Shown: in pieces, positions 62,118 to 64,000 of the stretch
How positions within the stretch are numbered: position 1 is the first letter of the stretch
How the letters are laid out: each line of letters starts with the position of its first letter
DNA from: Stramentimicrobium sp964433555
GTDB taxonomy: Bacteria; Atribacterota; Phoenicimicrobiia; Phoenicimicrobiales; Stramentimicrobiaceae
Direction: 5' to 3'
Length of the DNA: 64,000 nucleotides
NCBI GenBank assembly: GCA_964433555.1
Contig: CAYSRG010000010.1
Coordinates: 1 to 64,000 of the forward strand
The notes under the pieces: model-generated
Seen by the model: only the letters and a program-made list of their open reading frames with translations
Databases searched by the model: none
What the model was told of the DNA's origin: nothing
Position numbers and translations under genes: made by a program

Positions 62118-63614
62118 TTGGCCATCATTGAAGGTTTTTTCTATGTCTTGCATCCTGCTCATTTCCCTTATCTTCTTCTGGGGGTTATAGGCGGTATTAT
62201 CGTTGGCGCGATTCCCGGGCTAACCGGTTCGGTGGGGATTATTTTACTTCTGCCTTTTATCTATTATCTGGATGCCAGTACAGCGATTGTCATGCTTTGC
62301 GGAATGTTCTGTGGCGCAATTTATGGTGGCTCTATTTCGGCTATCTTAATATCTACACCGGGGACTCCTTCTGCAGCTGCTACAGTACTTGACGGGTATC
62401 CTTTATCTCAGAAAGGTGAAGCGGGAAAGGCAATCGGCGTTGCAACCATTGCCTCTGCAGCCGGTGGTCTTATTTCTACTTTTTGTCTGATGTTTATTGC
62501 ACCCCAGTTAGCCAGGATGGCTCTCAAGTTCGGACCGGAGGAATATTTTGCGCTTATGATATTTGGTTTAACGATTATTGCCAGTGTCTCTGGTAGATCT
62601 TTGGTAAAGGGGTTGATAGCAGGATTTTTTGGGCTTCTCATTGCTACCGTTGGACTAGATCCGGTTACCGGGTATGCCAGATTTTCCTTTAATATCCCGA
62701 ATTTAATGCGAGGATTCAGTACGCTGCCGGTTCTTATCGGTCTATTTGCCATATCACAGATTTTTATCCAGCTGGAAGAAAAAACATTAAAAGAAAAAGT
62801 AATTCACCCTGACCAGAAAATTACCAATGTTTTACCTTCTTTTAAAGAGCTGAAGAGATTATTAACCATTATTATTCCTGCTTCTTTTCTGGGGACATTC
62901 ATTGGTATTATTCCGGGTACTGGAGGTACGATTGCAGCATTTCTGGCTTATAATGAAGCCAAAAGATGGTCGAAAGATCCAGAATCATTTGGAAAAGGGA
63001 ATATCATAGGTGTTGCAGCACCGGAAGCGGCAAACAACGGTACGACAGGCGGTGCAATGGTCCCGCTTCTATCTCTCGGTATCCCTGGAGATGCAGTAAC
63101 GGCAGTGATGCTGGGGGCTCTCATTCTTATCGGGATCAGACCCGGACCCTTACTATTCAGAGAACACCCGGAAATTATTAATCCGATTTTTGCCGGCATG
63201 TTTTTAGCAAATGTTTTGATTCTGATACTGGGTATATTGAGTGTAAGACTGTTTCCAAAGATTTTAAAAACGCCCGATTCTATACTTTTTCCTATTATAT
63301 TTGCCCTGTGTTTTCTGGGAGCCTTCTCTTTAAATAACAGTATTTATGATATGTTAATTGCCTTGATATTTGGGATTATCGGTTATATTTTAAGAAAGAA
63401 TGGTTTTCCGGTAGCTCCGATTGTTTTAGGGGTCATCCTGGGTCCTATTGTAGAAGATGAGCTGGGCAGGGCATTAATCATTTCTCATGGCAATTGGAAG
63501 GTACTCTTTCAATCACCTATTGCTATTTTTTTCTACATAATTTCCATCCTTTCCCTGTTATACTCTCTAAAACGACAATTGCCTGTACGCCAAAAAATCA
63601 ATAGAACTTCTTAA
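62118..63614 (+). CDS. Tripartite tricarboxylate transporter large membrane subunit (TctA family)
   Basis: 498 aa starting at TTG after AAAGGAGAG. GGIIVGAIPGLTGSVGIILL and FIGIIPGTGGTIAAFLAYNE are the duplicated TctA signatures; GGSISAILISTPGTPSAAAT and APEAANNGTTGGAMVPLLSL are the other family blocks. About eleven membrane segments. The gene order C-B-A is the usual one. The last residues are overlapped by another open frame (63571). Confidence 0.93.
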   Translation: MAIIEGFFYVLHPAHFPYLLLGVIGGIIVGAIPGLTGSVGIILLLPFIYYLDASTAIVMLCGMFCGAIYGGSISAILISTPGTPSAAATVLDGYPLSQKGEAGKAIGVATIASAAGGLISTFCLMFIAPQLARMALKFGPEEYFALMIFGLTIIASVSGRSLVKGLIAGFFGLLIATVGLDPVTGYARFSFNIPNLMRGFSTLPVLIGLFAISQIFIQLEEKTLKEKVIHPDQKITNVLPSFKELKRLLTIIIPASFLGTFIGIIPGTGGTIAAFLAYNEAKRWSKDPESFGKGNIIGVAAPEAANNGTTGGAMVPLLSLGIPGDAVTAVMLGALILIGIRPGPLLFREHPEIINPIFAGMFLANVLILILGILSVRLFPKILKTPDSILFPIIFALCFLGAFSLNNSIYDMLIALIFGIIGYILRKNGFPVAPIVLGVILGPIVEDELGRALIISHGNWKVLFQSPIAIFFYIISILSLLYSLKRQLPVRQKINRTS

Positions 63615-63813
63615 ACCTCAATGGGATAAGTCAATCTATAAGTTAAGCCGTATTTATAGATTATTTCCTCAGGACGAGAGCATGTATAAAGCCATGAACC
63701 TTCATCATACCGTGAACTATTATTTCAGGGAGATCTGTGAGATCTTGAAATCAATCATAGGACTTTCTATCAATGGAGAAAATAATATTAGCTCTTCCAA
63801 GTTCAGTCTTTAG
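63571..63813 (+). pseudogene. Coding-like fragment overlapping the tctA end
   Basis: After a stop at 63568 this frame stays open for 80 codons to TAG at 63811. It reads ...LLKPQWDKSIYKLSRIYRLF then PQDESMYKAMNLHHTVNYYF and REICEILKSIIGLS. Composition is protein-like, but the only ATG (63682) comes late and has no ribosome site. It is probably the C-terminal remnant of a displaced gene, possibly a mobile-element protein; I do not recognise the family. The remaining 63814-64000 holds nothing identifiable. Confidence 0.35.
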
Positions 63814-64000
63814 AGGGCAGCTCTAGAAAACCACCATAATCAGGATAAAGGTAGTCAGGGTTCCTGAAGTAGTAATTCAAGTCAGTTAAATTATATGGAA
63901 ATACCTATCTCCACAACAGCGAGAATCAATTGTCTATTCCTTCAAGATAAAGGTAGAAACTAAAATAATCAGATTAGTACAGGTGAAAGGGATACTGTAT

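Overview
The window is AT-rich bacterial chromosome (no tRNA, rRNA or CRISPR array was recognised). Short intergenic gaps, GGAGG-type ribosome sites and sigma-A style -35/-10 boxes point to a low-GC, probably anaerobic heterotroph. Several features resemble Thermotogota, Atribacterota or Clostridia: a Thermotoga-like inositol pathway, an archaeal-type prolyl-tRNA synthetase, and many TRAP and tripartite tricarboxylate transporters. Assignment to a phylum is inference only.

1-8.6 kb. A fragment of an unknown gene is followed by a GC-richer segment holding a nested hairpin and a GAAA-capped hairpin. A cassette then lies between two direct copies of a roughly 300-bp repeat that carries paired DnaA-box-like 9-mers. 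The cassette encodes a TetR regulator with two matching operators, a small GlsB/YeaQ membrane protein, a radical SAM/SPASM protein, a PHA-regulator/phasin-like protein with its own tandem operator, a UbiB/AarF kinase and a patatin lipase. This is my best candidate for a little-described system, probably concerned with membrane or lipid-granule stress.

8.6-21 kb. Accessory region: an unknown zinc-ribbon protein, a minimal tyrosine recombinase, a restriction-modification operon with two methyltransferases around a BsaWI-like endonuclease, a frameshifted HEAT-repeat protein, a DUF3800 protein, an XRE-Panacea regulator overlapping an unlisted 48-aa tryptophan-rich ORF, a duplicated TTGACG-rich palindrome with tiny genes, a mazEF pair, a TPR membrane protein and an IS1595-like element with an amber stop in its transposase.

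21-28.6 kb. Housekeeping-like genes: a secreted patatin, ProRS, an EF-Tu-domain-2 protein, a slipin/NfeD pair, a Clp1-like polynucleotide kinase and an EamA transporter.

28.6-41.6 kb. A sugar ABC transporter, a UroD-family protein and an iolG-LacI-iolM-iolN-iolO set matching the Thermotoga route from myo-inositol to D-tagaturonate, followed by a TPP enzyme. A LacI-type operator sits at a good promoter upstream, separated from the transporter genes by an IS relic.

41.6-63.8 kb. Sugar-acid region: two complete TRAP transporters and one orphan TRAP binding protein, KduI, a KDPG aldolase-VOC fusion, a KDG-kinase-like protein, several oxidoreductases, an IclR regulator and a TctCBA transporter. 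Three promoters share a downstream tandem of 15-bp palindromes spaced exactly 20 bp, which I read as the IclR operator. The pathways plausibly join: inositol-derived tagaturonate and imported uronates could both feed KDG, then KDPG, then pyruvate plus glyceraldehyde 3-phosphate. The connecting reductase and dehydratase are not clearly present here.
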